Assembly (NCBI RefSeq): GCF_001426545.1
Contig: NZ_LMEZ01000007.1
Span: forward strand, 442,478-506,477
Direction: 5' to 3'
Length of the DNA stretch: 64,000 bases
Source: Mycobacterium sp. Root135
GTDB lineage: Bacteria > Actinomycetota > Actinomycetes > Mycobacteriales > Mycobacteriaceae
Each line of letters begins with the position of its first letter. Within the stretch, counting starts at the first letter, position 1. Both the position numbers and the translations under genes were made by a program. Under the pieces are notes generated by a model, which saw nothing but the letters and a program-made list of their open reading frames with translations, made no database searches and was not told the origin of the DNA. This document shows, one piece after another, positions 1-9,728 of the stretch.

Positions 1-30
1 AGTCTCGCCTACGCGAGGAGTGAGCGGACG

Positions 31-900
31 CTAGAAGTCGGCGGGATCCGGCCGCTGCACCGAGCGTGGTGTCAGGCCGAGCCCGCGGACGTGTTCGGCG
101 ATCGCCCCGAGGTGCGTCACCCAGACGTCGTCGAGCGAGCACACGTAGGAGACGAGGTTCTCCAACGCCGCCGCCCGCGACGGTCGTCCCGTGAGAAACG
201 GGTGGTTGGTCAACACGAAGCACCCGCGCTCGGCGCGCATCGCGTCGAACTCCAGGCGCCACATCTCGCCGACCTTGGCGGGGCTCTCGATGAGGCCGGT
301 TCCGGAGAAGTCCGGGATGAAGCAGTACTGCTCCCAGTCGTCGAGAGCCCACTGAATCGGGATCTCGACCAACGAGCTCGCTCCGACGGCCAACTCGTAG
401 GGATGGTCGGCGTCCATCAACGAGCTGTCGTAGAGAAAACCCCTGTCCGACAGCAACTGTGGAGAGTGCCAGTTGAGCTCCCACATGGGCGCCCGGTAGC
501 CGACGGGCCTGAGCCCCGTCACCTTCTCCAACGCGTCGATGCCGCGGTCGAGGATCGCGGCCTCCTCCTCGGCAGACAGTCCCGCCATCGGCTCGTGCAG
601 GTACCCGTGATGGGCGATCTCGTGACCCCCGTCGACGATGCTGCGGACGACGTCCGGGTAGCGCACCGCGGTATACCCGGGCACGAAGAAGGTCGACGTG
701 ATCTGGTGGCTGGCGAGGATCTTGAGGATCCGCGGAACGCCGACCAGCGGTCCGTAGGCCTGATGGCTGATGGCCGACATCCGGTTGGCGTTGCCGTGGT
801 CGACGGCCAGCATCGCCGACTCCGCGTCCACGTCGAAGCTGAACGACGCCGCACACCGGGCGGCATCCGGCCATGGCACCGGGGCGGCGGGCAAGGTCAT
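31..900 (-). CDS. polysaccharide deacetylase (NodB) family protein
   Basis: A 289-residue protein of the carbohydrate esterase 4/NodB-like deacetylase fold, expected to hydrolyse an amide bond with a divalent metal. Visible motifs are SFDVDAES near residue 20 (the metal-binding DD/DxD position), [13 protein letters not shown] (the HxxxxH metal site), [10 protein letters not shown] and [10 protein letters not shown]. There is no signal peptide, so it should be cytosolic and act on a small N-acyl or ring-amide substrate, as in the PuuE allantoinase branch, rather than on cell wall. I chose the ATG at 900 because it overlaps the stop of the upstream agmatinase gene (ATGA), indicating translational coupling. 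It is the last gene of the 4760-31 operon. The substrate is unknown; amide or amine catabolism is inferred from its neighbours. Confidence 0.8.
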   Translation of the reverse strand: MTLPAAPVPWPDAARCAASFSFDVDAESAMLAVDHGNANRMSAISHQAYGPLVGVPRILKILASHQITSTFFVPGYTAVRYPDVVRSIVDGGHEIAHHGYLHEPMAGLSAEEEAAILDRGIDALEKVTGLRPVGYRAPMWELNWHSPQLLSDRGFLYDSSLMDADHPYELAVGASSLVEIPIQWALDDWEQYCFIPDFSGTGLIESPAKVGEMWRLEFDAMRAERGCFVLTNHPFLTGRPSRAAALENLVSYVCSLDDVWVTHLGAIAEHVRGLGLTPRSVQRPDPADF

Positions 901-1859
901 GATGCCCGGGCCTTCTTGGCGAGTAGCGAGATCAGCTCGTAGGCGACGTTGGCCGCGGCGACCCCGGTGATCTCGGCGTGGTCGTAGGCCGGTGACACCT
1001 CCACGATGTCGGCGCCGACCAGGTCGGCGCCGTCCAGTCCCCGGATGATCGCCAAGAGTTCGCGACTGGTCATGCCTCCAGCCTCCGGCGTCCCCGTCGC
1101 GGGGGCGTGGGCGGGGTCGAGTACGTCGATGTCGATCGAGACGTAGAGCGGCCGGTCGCCGATGGCGTCGCGCAGTTGCCCGACGACGTCGTCGGTGGAC
1201 CGTCCCTCGAACTCCGCGCAGTGCACCACGGTGAACCCGAAGCCGGCATCCTCGACGAGGTCGCTTGGGGCGTAGAGAGATCCGCGGATGCCGACGTGAG
1301 CGCTGTGCCCTGGCATGAAGAGACCTTCCTCGGCGGCCCGCCGGAACGGCGTCCCGTGCGTCACCGGTGCGTCGAAGTAGGTGTCCCACGTGTCGAGATG
1401 GGCGTCGAAGTGCAACAGTGCGACGGGACCGTACCGGCGATGGTGGGCGCGCAACAGCGGGTAGGCGATGGTGTGGTCACCGCCGAGGGTGATCAGCCGA
1501 GCTCCCGACTGGATGAGTTCGTCTGCGGCAGATTCGATCTCGCGTACCGCGGCGGCGATGTCGAACGGGTTGGCCGCGACGTCTCCGGCGTCGACCACTT
1601 GCTGACCCGCGAACGGGGACACGTCGAGCTGCGGGTTGTACGGCCGCAGCAGCCGGGACGCCTGCCGGATGTGCGAGGGCCCGAACCGTGCGCCGGGCCG
1701 GTACGTCACGCCGGAGTCGAACGGTATGCCGAGGACGGCCACGTCACACCGGGACACGTCCTCTCGGCGCGGAAGCCGGGCGAAGGTCGTCAGCCCGGCG
1801 TACCGCGGAATGGCCTGGCCGTCCGCCTGGCCCTTGACGTCGTCGTTCATACCCGGCAC
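897..1859 (-). CDS. speB: agmatinase / ureohydrolase family protein
   Basis: A 320-residue manganese ureohydrolase (arginase/agmatinase superfamily) that would release urea from agmatine or a related guanidino compound. All binuclear-metal motifs are present: [19 protein letters not shown] and [22 protein letters not shown]. The GTG at 1859 is preferred over the ATG at 1850 because GGAGGA lies 8 nt before the GTG. The 5' end overlaps the SDR gene upstream by 13 nt and the 3' end overlaps the deacetylase by 4 nt. The guanidino substrate cannot be assigned: agmatine, guanidinobutyrate and others are all possible, and the company of two dehydrogenases, an APC permease and a deacetylase suggests a catabolic role rather than polyamine biosynthesis. 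Confidence 0.87.
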   Translation of the reverse strand: MPGMNDDVKGQADGQAIPRYAGLTTFARLPRREDVSRCDVAVLGIPFDSGVTYRPGARFGPSHIRQASRLLRPYNPQLDVSPFAGQQVVDAGDVAANPFDIAAAVREIESAADELIQSGARLITLGGDHTIAYPLLRAHHRRYGPVALLHFDAHLDTWDTYFDAPVTHGTPFRRAAEEGLFMPGHSAHVGIRGSLYAPSDLVEDAGFGFTVVHCAEFEGRSTDDVVGQLRDAIGDRPLYVSIDIDVLDPAHAPATGTPEAGGMTSRELLAIIRGLDGADLVGADIVEVSPAYDHAEITGVAAANVAYELISLLAKKARAS

Positions 1860-2608
1860 CGTGTCGATCCTCCGTTGACTTGAAGTGTTTGACCTACCAT
1901 CGCGCCAATGTCGTTGCGCGCCAACAAAGCTACGGCGCTCGCGATTTCCTCGGGCCTACCGATGCGACCCATCGGGATGTCGATGCCGTAACGCCTGCGC
2001 ATCTCGTCGAGGGAGACTCCGGCCGACGCCGCGTCGACGAGGAGTTGAGGGGTGTCGACGACGCCGGGTGCCACCGCGTTGACGGTGATGTTCTCCCGCG
2101 CCAGTTCGCGGCCCAAGGTCTTCACCAGCGCGACGAGGCCCGCCTTGGAGGCCGAGTACGCACTGGCCTCCGGCCACCCGATGACCCCCCACTCGGAGGC
2201 GATCACGACGATGTTTCCGCCTCCGGCGCGGCGCATTCCCGGCAGCACCGCCTGAATCAGTCGAAACGTGCCCGCGAGGTTGACCTCGACGACCCGCCAC
2301 CAATCGTCCTCGTCGTCGGTCGTAAACGGGGCCATCGACATGTACGCCGCGTTGCACACCAGGACGTCGACTGGCCCACGGGCCCTCTCGATCCCGTCGA
2401 CCAGGGTCGCGACGTCGAGTGCACTGACGTCGCCGACCGCGGGGAAGCCTCCCGTTGCTGCGACCACCTCGGCCAGCGACTCGCCGTCCGTCAAATCGTT
2501 GACCGCGACGGCGGCACCGTCAGCGGCCAGCCTGCGGGCGATCGCCGCACCAATGCCTTGGGCGGCACCGGTTACCAGCGCCACTCTGCCCCTCAGGGGT
2601 GTCTCCAT
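1847..2608 (-). CDS. SDR family NAD(P)-dependent oxidoreductase
   Basis: A 253-residue classical short-chain dehydrogenase. It has the TGAAQGIG dinucleotide-binding motif at the N-terminus, NAAYMS in the NAG position, the catalytic Ser in the VVIASEW region, the YSASK catalytic Tyr/Lys pair and a PGVVDTPQ segment. It probably oxidises or reduces a hydroxyl/carbonyl in a catabolic pathway. Its ATG at 2608 overlaps the TGA of the preceding SDR gene (TGATG). It is the third gene of the APC permease-SDR-SDR-ureohydrolase-deacetylase operon. The substrate is not predictable from sequence. Confidence 0.82.
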   Translation of the reverse strand: METPLRGRVALVTGAAQGIGAAIARRLAADGAAVAVNDLTDGESLAEVVAATGGFPAVGDVSALDVATLVDGIERARGPVDVLVCNAAYMSMAPFTTDDEDDWWRVVEVNLAGTFRLIQAVLPGMRRAGGGNIVVIASEWGVIGWPEASAYSASKAGLVALVKTLGRELARENITVNAVAPGVVDTPQLLVDAASAGVSLDEMRRRYGIDIPMGRIGRPEEIASAVALLARNDIGAMVGQTLQVNGGSTRCRV

Positions 2609-3291
2609 CAGATCACCGCTCCACCATTGGGTGAGACGACCTCGCCGGTGCAAAAGGCGGCGTCGGCACTCACCAGGAATTCGACGACTCGGGCGATCTC
2701 GTCCGGTCGGGTCAGTCGGCGGTTCGGCAGAGTCGCCAGGTATTCCGTTGCACGCCAGGGAGAGTCCGCGGCAAGCAGCGGCGTGTCGGTGGGTCCGGGT
2801 GCCACGGCGTTGACCCGGACGCCGGTCGCGGCGTACTCGGCGGCAAGGCTGCGCACCAACCCGATGACGGCACCCTTCGCCGCCGCGTAGTGCGCGTCGC
2901 CGTCGCCGCCACCGATCGCGAGCTCGGAGGTCACCGCGACGATCGCGCCGCCGCCGCGGGCCACCATCGACGGCAGGACGGCACGCGCGGTGTTGCGCAG
3001 TCCGCCAAGGTGAACGCGGAGCATCCGGTGCAACGCCTCGGCGGAGATCTCCGAGACCGGGGTGATGTCGTAGTGCCCCGCCGCCGAGACGAGCGCGTCG
3101 ACCGCTCCGACGTCCTCGACGATCCGACTCACGGCGGCTCGGACGGCGTCGGGGTCGGACACGTCGGCGACGTGGTCGGCAGTCGGCGACAGATCCATAC
3201 CCATGACGGACCACCCCTTGCCCCGCAGGAGGTCGGCGATGGCGGCACCGATCCCGGACTCCGATCCGGTGACGATTGCGATGCGGGACAT
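2608..3291 (-). CDS. SDR family NAD(P)-dependent oxidoreductase
   Basis: A 227-residue classical SDR with TGSESGIG near residue 8, SAAG in place of NAG, an active-site Ser in AVTSELA, a YAAAK Tyr/Lys pair and a PGPTDTP segment. It is only distantly similar to the SDR that follows it, so the pair probably acts on different intermediates rather than being a recent duplication. The ATG at 3291 overlaps the permease stop (TGATG) and its own stop overlaps the next ATG in the same way, so translation of all three is likely coupled. The function beyond NAD(P)-dependent oxidoreductase is unknown. Confidence 0.82.
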   Translation of the reverse strand: MSRIAIVTGSESGIGAAIADLLRGKGWSVMGMDLSPTADHVADVSDPDAVRAAVSRIVEDVGAVDALVSAAGHYDITPVSEISAEALHRMLRVHLGGLRNTARAVLPSMVARGGGAIVAVTSELAIGGGDGDAHYAAAKGAVIGLVRSLAAEYAATGVRVNAVAPGPTDTPLLAADSPWRATEYLATLPNRRLTRPDEIARVVEFLVSADAAFCTGEVVSPNGGAVI

Positions 3292-4760
3292 CAGGTTCCG
3301 GACGCCGGGGCGTCGTGACCGAGCCGCTCGCCGATCGGGGCCTCGATGTTGCGTCGCACGGTGAGGTAGATCGCGCCGCCGACGACGGCGAGCACCGCGG
3401 TGGTGAGCACGCTGGCCCAGTTGATGAACCACGGCTGGCCGGGCTGGGTACGCGGCCACGCGACGTTGACCGTCTCGAAGATGATCCACAGCGACGCCGC
3501 ATAGGTGACGGGGGCACCCCACTTGCCCAGCGTGAACGGTCCTGGGCTCCACTTGCCGGTCAGGCGGGCGACGGCTGCGCCGATCACCGGCACGCCGAAG
3601 GCGATGTAGAAGCCGATGATGTTGAAGTTCACCAGGATGTTGTAGAACTGCGAACCGGCCAAGAGGATGAAGACGATGGCGACGATCGCGGTCAGGGCGA
3701 TCGCGTTGACTGGCAGACGTTCCGGGCCCGCCAGCTTGCCGAGCACCTTGGATCCGGGCAGGCTACGGTCCCGCGCGGCGCCCCAGATGCAGCGCGACAC
3801 CGCGGCCTGCACCGCGAGGAAGCTCGAGATGAAACCGATGACGAACATCGCGAGCAGAGGTTTGGTCACACCCGCACCGAGGTGGGTGGTCAACGTCTCG
3901 GAGACCACGTCCCCGGCCTGGGAGGCCACGACCTCGTCGAGGTTCGGAATGGCGAGAATCAATGCGGCGCTGGAGAACATGACGACCAGCCCGACCAGGA
4001 GCAGACCGAAGATGATCGCCTTGGGCACGTTGCGCTCGGGATCCTCGACCTCCTCGGCGATCGATCCGGCCGCTTCGAAGCCGAGGAAGGACCATCCGAC
4101 GAAGGCGACGGCGAGCAGCATGGGCCCGGACGTCCACGTCTCGGCATCGGGGATGCCCGCGCTGGAGAACAACGCCGAGAACGGGTTCTCGCGGTAGAAC
4201 ACGAGGAGCACGATTCCCAATCCGACCGAGCCGATGACCTCACACGTGATGCTGGCGATCACCATCACCTTCAAGACCTGCCGGCCCACGATGTTGACCA
4301 CCGTGCCGAGCGCGATGATGACGATCGCCACCGTCGCCGTCCCCCATCGCGACGGCTCGGTGACGCCGAAGATTTGCAACAGGAAGCCGCTCGCGGCGTA
4401 GGACAGCGTGCCGAGCGCGATGGTCAGGCCCCACATGTACGCCCACGCGGCGACCCATCCCCACGTCGTGCCGCGGACGTGTCGCGACCACTGGTAGACG
4501 CTGCCGGCATACGGCCAACGCGAGGCCAACTCGCCGAAGACACCGGCGACGAGGAGCTGTCCGATGAGGACGACGGGAAACGCCCAGAAGAACTTCGGAC
4601 CGACGGCGAACAGGCCGAGGGTGAAGATCGCGTACACCGCGGCGATGGGTGACACGTCGGCGAACGCCAGCGCGAGCGCCGAGCGGAAGCTGAAGCCGCG
4701 GCTCAACGTCGAGGGCGCCTCGGCACGAGGCGCCCGGGTGTCTGGCGTCAGATCTGACAT
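3291..4760 (-). CDS. APC family amino acid/amine permease
   Basis: A 489-residue inner-membrane transporter of the amino acid-polyamine-organocation superfamily with about 12 hydrophobic segments. Family features include FADVSPIAAVYAIFTLG in TM1, a region rich in Gly/Ala in TM2, and the GWSFLGFEAAGSIAEEVEDPERNVPKA segment in TM6-loop 7 (given here as a description of residues around positions 245-275). The ATG at 4760 is preceded at good spacing by GGAGGAGA, so an upstream in-frame ATG at 4841 is not needed. It is the first gene of the operon and presumably imports the amine or amino acid that the downstream ureohydrolase, SDRs and deacetylase degrade. The divergent PucR gene is the likely regulator. 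Confidence 0.85.
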   Translation of the reverse strand: MSDLTPDTRAPRAEAPSTLSRGFSFRSALALAFADVSPIAAVYAIFTLGLFAVGPKFFWAFPVVLIGQLLVAGVFGELASRWPYAGSVYQWSRHVRGTTWGWVAAWAYMWGLTIALGTLSYAASGFLLQIFGVTEPSRWGTATVAIVIIALGTVVNIVGRQVLKVMVIASITCEVIGSVGLGIVLLVFYRENPFSALFSSAGIPDAETWTSGPMLLAVAFVGWSFLGFEAAGSIAEEVEDPERNVPKAIIFGLLLVGLVVMFSSAALILAIPNLDEVVASQAGDVVSETLTTHLGAGVTKPLLAMFVIGFISSFLAVQAAVSRCIWGAARDRSLPGSKVLGKLAGPERLPVNAIALTAIVAIVFILLAGSQFYNILVNFNIIGFYIAFGVPVIGAAVARLTGKWSPGPFTLGKWGAPVTYAASLWIIFETVNVAWPRTQPGQPWFINWASVLTTAVLAVVGGAIYLTVRRNIEAPIGERLGHDAPASGT

Positions 4761-4899
4761 CGCTTCTCCTCCAGAGTGGTTGTAGCGACCTTCTACCTGT
4801 TCGGGCCCAAACAGAACCGGCCAATCGTCTGAAGTCCGCACTCAGCCTTGGATGATCGTCTAAGTTGTCGTCAGCGATGTCCGGGGCAGGGAGCGATTC
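4761..4899. promoter_or_regulatory. divergent promoter region, APC operon / pucR-type regulator
   Basis: A 139-bp spacer between divergent genes. It holds a direct repeat of ATCGTCT at 4824-4830 and 4855-4861, 31 bp apart (three helical turns), extended by the similar sequences GAAGTC and AAGTTG. This is a plausible binding site for the neighbouring PucR-family protein, but no experimentally defined PucR site of this form is known to me. GGAGGAGA (minus strand) and CAGGGAG (plus strand) are the two Shine-Dalgarno sequences. Confidence 0.35.
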
Positions 4900-6444
4900 A
4901 TGACGTATCGACTGGCCGACCTCGTCGACGCCCCCCACCTGCGTCTGACCGTCCGGGCCGGGGCCCGTGGCCTCGACCGGCCGGTGTCGTGGGCGCAGAC
5001 GTCCGACCTCGAGGAACCGTGGTCGTGGTTGGCCGGCGGGGAACTGCTGATGAAGAACGGGCGCACCCTCCCCGAGTCCGCGACGGGCCAGCTCGCGCTG
5101 ATCCGGGGGCTCGACGAAAACGGGATCTGCGGCATCGTCATCGGCCTCGACTCGGCCACTCCCGATCTGACTCCGTCGGCGGTGACACTTGCCGACGACC
5201 TCGGCTTCGCCGTCCTGCTGGTGCCCTATTCGGTGGGGTTCGCCGCCATCGGCAGGGCCGTGGCAGGCAGCGCGGGGAACGACGACAGCAGACGCATCGC
5301 CGTCACCGAGCGGGTGTATCAGGTGATCCGACAGTCCGTCGGCCGGTCGGGGGCGGAGAACGCGCTGCGCCAACTCGGTCGCGAGGTCGCCTGCCGGCTC
5401 GCCGTGCTCGACGCCGCCACCGGTGAGGTGGCCCTCGACTCCTCCGACCCGGTGCCCGACGGCCTTCGGCGGGCGCTCGTCGACGAGATCTCGGCCCGCC
5501 GGGGAGCGGTGCCAGGGGTGCTGCACCTCCTTGCTGGCGACGACCGCGCGCTGGTGGTCGAGGTGCCGGACGAGGATCCGACGGTGTTGGTGGCGCACGG
5601 TTTTCGTGCGTCGCCGCCCGACGTCGTCCAGCTCCAGCACCTGGCGTCGGCGATGGCGGTGCTCCTCGCCCAGCAGAGCGTGCGACGTGAGCACGACCGC
5701 CGTATCGGCGCCGAGCTGTTGGCGTCGTTGTGCGACGGCCGGCTCACCGGCGCAGAGTCGGTTCGGATGCTCGCCGACCGTGGTCTGCGGCCTGCGGGCT
5801 GCGTACTCATTGCCGTCTCGGGCGGATCGCAGTCCGCCGAACGGCATTTGCACGTCAGCCTTGGCCGCCGCCAGGTGCCGCATCTCCTCCTCAGGCGCGG
5901 GGCCGTGCTCTACGCGCTGGTGTCGGCGGGCGACGCCCCGCTCGCTGCGTTGCGACACCGCGTCGGTGCGGCGGCGGCGATCGGCGTGAGCGACCTCCTC
6001 GGCCATCCGCGTCGGGGCCCTGCCACCGTGCGGGAGGCGACCTGGGCGATGCGCGCGGCTGACAGCACCGCCGACCGGACTGCCCGCTACGGCGACGTCA
6101 CGATGTTGTCCGTGCTTCGAGACACCGAGGAAGCGCAAGTGGTGGTCGACCGCGTGCTCGGGACGCTCGTCGCCTACGACGCAGCGCACTCGAGTGACAT
6201 GGTGGAGACGCTCGACGCGTACCTGCGGTGTGAACGGTCGTGGGTCCGGACGGCGAAGTCGATGGGGTTGCACCGTCAGACGGTGGTGTACCGGATACAG
6301 CGGGTCGAGGACATCACCGGCCGTCGGATCGCGGACACCGGGACCATCGCAGAGTTCTGGCTGGCTCTGCGCGCCAGGGATCTACTCAGCCCGCCGGTCG
6401 GCGCCGATGAGTTTCCCCGTCGCGCTCGGTCAACACCGGCATGA
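4900..6444 (+). CDS. PucR family transcriptional regulator
   Basis: A 514-residue regulator with an N-terminal PucR ligand-sensing domain (about residues 1-125, opening with a YRLADLVDAP-type start), a central GGDEF-like/CdaR region, and a C-terminal PucR helix-turn-helix (about 445-505: LDAYLRCERSWVRTAKSMGLHRQTVVYRI). Members of this family sense purine-derived or amino/organic acid metabolites and usually control a neighbouring catabolic operon. Divergence from the APC-SDR-SDR-ureohydrolase-deacetylase operon makes that operon the likely target. The ATG at 4900 follows CAGGGAG. Its stop overlaps the start of the alpha/beta hydrolase gene (ATGA). Confidence 0.85.
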   Translation: MTYRLADLVDAPHLRLTVRAGARGLDRPVSWAQTSDLEEPWSWLAGGELLMKNGRTLPESATGQLALIRGLDENGICGIVIGLDSATPDLTPSAVTLADDLGFAVLLVPYSVGFAAIGRAVAGSAGNDDSRRIAVTERVYQVIRQSVGRSGAENALRQLGREVACRLAVLDAATGEVALDSSDPVPDGLRRALVDEISARRGAVPGVLHLLAGDDRALVVEVPDEDPTVLVAHGFRASPPDVVQLQHLASAMAVLLAQQSVRREHDRRIGAELLASLCDGRLTGAESVRMLADRGLRPAGCVLIAVSGGSQSAERHLHVSLGRRQVPHLLLRRGAVLYALVSAGDAPLAALRHRVGAAAAIGVSDLLGHPRRGPATVREATWAMRAADSTADRTARYGDVTMLSVLRDTEEAQVVVDRVLGTLVAYDAAHSSDMVETLDAYLRCERSWVRTAKSMGLHRQTVVYRIQRVEDITGRRIADTGTIAEFWLALRARDLLSPPVGADEFPRRARSTPA

Positions 6445-7265
6445 CCATCACCGACGGCCTCGTCTCCCGCTCCCTCGACGTCCCCGGCGCCCGCCTGCAC
6501 TACGAGGTGCGCGGGCACGGCCCACTGTTGCTCGTCATCGGCTCCCCCATGGCGGCCGCGGAATTCGCCCCGCTGGCCCACGCCCTTGCCACCGATCACA
6601 CCGTCGTCACCTACGACCCCCGTGGCTTCGCGGACAGCCCGGTCGACGATCCCGAAGGACCGTCCAATCCGGATCTGCGCGCCGACGACGTCGCGGCGAT
6701 CCTCGACGCCCTTGGTGCACCGTCGGCCGACGTGTTCGGCTCCAGTGGCGGTGCGGTCACCGGGTTGGCCTTGGTCGCCCGTCACCCCGGCCGGGTCGGC
6801 ACGCTCGTCGCGCACGAACCGCCGCTGCTGGAACTGCTCCCCGACGCCGAGGCGCAGCGGGCGGCGACCGCCGACATCGTGGAGACGTTCCGTTCCGAAG
6901 GGCTGCAGGCGGCGTGGATGAAGTTCATGGTCAACGCCGGCTTCGACGTGGCCGCCTTCGGCTCGGGCGCCGACGGCCCGCCCGAGCCGGCGAATCCCGA
7001 ACAGGCACTCGCCGAAGGCGCCCGCTTCTTCCTGCACGACCTGGTGCCGACGACCCAGTACGTTCCTGACTTCGAGGCGCTGCGGGCCTCGGGGTCGCGC
7101 ATCGTCGTCGGCCTCGGCGCGGAGTCGGGCCACCTGCTGACCCAGCGGACGTCGGAGGCGGTAGCCAAGCGGCTCGGCGTCGACACCACCGAATTCCCCG
7201 GCGACCACGGCGGGTTCATGGGCGCGCCAGCCGAATTCGCCGCCCGCCTCCGCCAACTCCTCTAG
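6441..7265 (+). CDS. alpha/beta hydrolase
   Basis: A 274-residue alpha/beta-fold hydrolase. The nucleophile elbow is FGSSGGAVTG (Ser near residue 103), the oxyanion region is VIGSPMAA, the acid is likely in the GLGAESGHL region and the catalytic His lies in FPGDHGGFM near the C-terminus. The sequence resembles the esterase-like hydrolases that accompany many actinobacterial regulators; the substrate is unknown. It is co-transcribed with the pucR-type gene by a 4-base overlap and ends just before a strong bidirectional terminator. Confidence 0.8.
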   Translation: MTITDGLVSRSLDVPGARLHYEVRGHGPLLLVIGSPMAAAEFAPLAHALATDHTVVTYDPRGFADSPVDDPEGPSNPDLRADDVAAILDALGAPSADVFGSSGGAVTGLALVARHPGRVGTLVAHEPPLLELLPDAEAQRAATADIVETFRSEGLQAAWMKFMVNAGFDVAAFGSGADGPPEPANPEQALAEGARFFLHDLVPTTQYVPDFEALRASGSRIVVGLGAESGHLLTQRTSEAVAKRLGVDTTEFPGDHGGFMGAPAEFAARLRQLL

Positions 7266-7271
7266 CGATTT

Positions 7272-7310
7272 GTGGAGTGTCACCGGCGCTGACCGCCGGT
7301 GGAACTCCAC
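7272..7310. terminator. bidirectional hairpin terminator between convergent genes
   Basis: GTGGAGT at 7272-7278 pairs with ACTCCAC at 7304-7310, and CACCGGCG at 7281-7288 pairs with CGCCGGTG at 7294-7301. A 2x2 internal loop and a five-base loop complete the structure. An A-run follows on the plus strand (7311-7315), which gives a T-run just before the stem for the minus-strand transcript. It sits between the convergent hydrolase and add genes. Confidence 0.8.
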
Positions 7311-7321
7311 AAAAAGCGGCT

Positions 7322-8410
7322 TTAGCCGACGAGGACGGCGTACCGCGGCTTGATGACCTCGTCGATCAGCGTCAAACGTTCCCGGAACGGGATGAACGAC
7401 GACTTCATCGCGTTGATGGTGAACCGCTCCAGATCGCTCCAGCCGTAACCGAAGGCCTCGACCAGCCGCAGCATCTCCTGGCTCATCGTGGTGTCGCTCA
7501 TCAACCGGTTGTCGGTGTTGACCGTCACCCGGAACCGCAACCGGGCCAGCAGCGCGAAAGGGTGCTCGGCGATGCTGGCCACCGCACCGGTCTGCACATT
7601 CGACGACGGGCACAGCTCGAGCGGAATTCGCTTGTCCCGCAGGATCGACGCCAATCGGCCCAGCGTCGCGTCACTGTCGTCGTGGACCTCGATGTCGTCG
7701 ACGATCCGCACGCCGTGGCCGAGGCGGTCGGCGCCGCAGAACGAGATCGCCTCCTGGATCGAGGGCAGGCCGAACGCCTCGCCGGCGTGAATGGTGAAGC
7801 GGGCGTTGTTGTTCCGCATGTACTCGAAGGCGTCCAGGTGCCGCGTTGGTGGGTAGCCCGCCTCGGCGCCCGCGATGTCGAACCCGACGACGCCCTTGTC
7901 GCGGAACCGGATGGCAAGCTCGGCGATCTCCCGGGACCGAGCGGCGTGCCGCATCGCGGTCACCAGACACCGCACCACGATCGTCCTGCCCGCCCGTTCG
8001 GCTGCCCTCTCACCGTCGGCGAAACCGGCCAACACAGCGTCGACGACCGCGTCGAGGCTCAACCCGCCGTCGATGTGCAGCTCGGGGGCGAACCGGATCT
8101 CGGCGTAGACCACCGAGTCTGCGGCGAGGTCTTCGACGCATTCGAACGCCACGCGGTGCAACGCCTCCGGGGTCTGCATGACGCCGACCGTGTGGGCGAA
8201 GGGTTCCAGGTAGCGGACCAACGAACCGCTGTGTGCGGCAGTGCGGAAGAAGGTGGCCAACTCGCCGACGTCGGTGGTGGGCAGTCCCTCGTAGCCGTAC
8301 TGCGCCGCGAGGTCCACCACCGTCGCCGGGCGCAGGCCCCCGTCGAGGTGGTCGTGCAACAGGGCCTTGGGCGCCCGCTGGATGTTCTCGAGCGTCAACG
8401 GCGTCGTCAT
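7322..8410 (-). CDS. add: adenosine deaminase
   Basis: A 362-residue zinc-dependent adenosine deaminase that converts (deoxy)adenosine to (deoxy)inosine in purine salvage. The zinc site and catalytic residues are visible: HDHLDG near the N-terminus (metal His pair), HAGEAFG (metal His and catalytic Glu), RLGHGVRI, and the C-terminal [10 protein letters not shown] and NTDNRLM segments. The length is typical for the family. The ATG at 8410 is preceded by GAGGAGAG. It lies 10 bp downstream of deoA, as the third gene of a cdd-deoA-add nucleoside salvage operon, the arrangement also found in M. tuberculosis. Confidence 0.95.
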   Translation of the reverse strand: MTTPLTLENIQRAPKALLHDHLDGGLRPATVVDLAAQYGYEGLPTTDVGELATFFRTAAHSGSLVRYLEPFAHTVGVMQTPEALHRVAFECVEDLAADSVVYAEIRFAPELHIDGGLSLDAVVDAVLAGFADGERAAERAGRTIVVRCLVTAMRHAARSREIAELAIRFRDKGVVGFDIAGAEAGYPPTRHLDAFEYMRNNNARFTIHAGEAFGLPSIQEAISFCGADRLGHGVRIVDDIEVHDDSDATLGRLASILRDKRIPLELCPSSNVQTGAVASIAEHPFALLARLRFRVTVNTDNRLMSDTTMSQEMLRLVEAFGYGWSDLERFTINAMKSSFIPFRERLTLIDEVIKPRYAVLVG

Positions 8411-8420
8411 GGAGCTCTCC

Positions 8421-9728
8421 TCAGGTGATCCGATCGATGATCAGGGGACGGACGGCAGGAGCAGGGTCATCGGCGGAGCCGACGGTCCAACCGCCGTCGA
8501 GCTCGGCCAGCGCCCCGGCGAAGCGCTCCGGGGTGTCGGTGTAGAGGGTGAACAACGTCTCGCCGGGAGCGACGGGGTCACCGGTCTTGCGGTGGATGCG
8601 CACCCCCGCGCCGAACTGCACCCGACCGCCCGGGGTCGAGCGGCCCGCACCGAGCCGCCACACCGCCAGACCCACCGCCATCGCGTCGATGTCGCCCATC
8701 GTGCCACCCCGTGATGCGGTGACAGTCTCCGCGTGCGCACCGACCGGAAGGGGCTGCGACAGATCGCCACCCTGGGCCTCGACGAGCTCGCGGAAGCAGT
8801 CCATGGCCGTGCCGTCGCGCAGCGTCTGCGCGGGATCCACGCCGTCGACGCCCGCCGCTGCGAGCATCTCCCTGGCCAGCGCCACCGTCAGCTCGACGAC
8901 GTCGTCGGGACCGCCGCCGGCCAACACGTCGAGGGATTCGGCGACCTCAACGGCGTTGCCGACCGTCAGGCCAAGCGGTCGGTCCATGTCGGTCAGCAGC
9001 GCCCGGGTGTCGACGCCGTGAGCCGTGCCGAGCGCCACCATCGTCGCGGCCAACTCCCGAGCCTCCGCTTCGGAGGTGAGGAAGGCGCCCCGTCCGACCT
9101 TGGTGTCCAGCACCAGGGCACGGGCGCCCTCGGCGAGCTTCTTGCTCATCACCGAACTCGCGATCAGCGGCAGCGACTCCGTGGTGGCGGTGACGTCACG
9201 CAGCGCGTAGATCTTGCGGTCGGCGGGCGCCAGGTCCCCGGCCGCGAAGATGGCCGCGCCGACATCCTGAAGCTGTTGGCGGATCTGAGCTTTGGACAGT
9301 TCGGCGGTGAACCCCGAGATGGCCTCCAGCTTGTCCAACGTGCCGCCGGTGTGTCCGAGCCCGCGGCCGGCCGCTTGCGGCACCGCCGCCCCGCACGCCA
9401 TGACGACCGGCACCAACGGGATGGTGATCTTGTCGCCGACCCCTCCGGTGGAGTGCTTGTCCACCAACCTCAGTGGCTTGCCGTCGCGCCGGAGGTCGCC
9501 GAAGTCGAAGCGCTCACCGGAGTCGATCATCGCGGCCGTCCAGCGGGAAATCTCGCCGGGGGTCATGCCGCGGAGGAATATCGCCATCAGAAGTGCCGAC
9601 ATCTGCTCGTCGTGAACCACACCGCTGGTGTAGTTCTCGATCACCCAGTCGATCGCCGCGTCGGTCAGTACGCCGCCGTCACGCTTGGTCCTGATCACCG
9701 TCGGAGCGTCGAAGCCGAACCCCGTCAT
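8421..9728 (-). CDS. deoA: thymidine phosphorylase
   Basis: A 435-residue pyrimidine nucleoside phosphorylase that cleaves thymidine to thymine and 2-deoxyribose 1-phosphate. The signature region [11 protein letters not shown], the phosphate-binding loop nearby and a KLEAISGF segment are present, with the C-terminal PYNP domain intact (GARVGAGRS-like region through [10 protein letters not shown]). Length is normal. The ATG at 9728 overlaps the cdd stop by four bases (ATGA), so it is translationally coupled to cdd. Cytidine deaminase and phosphorylase together turn cytidine or uridine-type nucleosides into base and sugar phosphate. Confidence 0.95.
   Translation of the reverse strand: MTGFGFDAPTVIRTKRDGGVLTDAAIDWVIENYTSGVVHDEQMSALLMAIFLRGMTPGEISRWTAAMIDSGERFDFGDLRRDGKPLRLVDKHSTGGVGDKITIPLVPVVMACGAAVPQAAGRGLGHTGGTLDKLEAISGFTAELSKAQIRQQLQDVGAAIFAAGDLAPADRKIYALRDVTATTESLPLIASSVMSKKLAEGARALVLDTKVGRGAFLTSEAEARELAATMVALGTAHGVDTRALLTDMDRPLGLTVGNAVEVAESLDVLAGGGPDDVVELTVALAREMLAAAGVDGVDPAQTLRDGTAMDCFRELVEAQGGDLSQPLPVGAHAETVTASRGGTMGDIDAMAVGLAVWRLGAGRSTPGGRVQFGAGVRIHRKTGDPVAPGETLFTLYTDTPERFAGALAELDGGWTVGSADDPAPAVRPLIIDRIT

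Noticed and set aside
1-30. A gene or terminator at the left edge
   Set aside because: CTCGC-N4-GCGAG at 4-17 is a weak hairpin and the piece is too short to judge.
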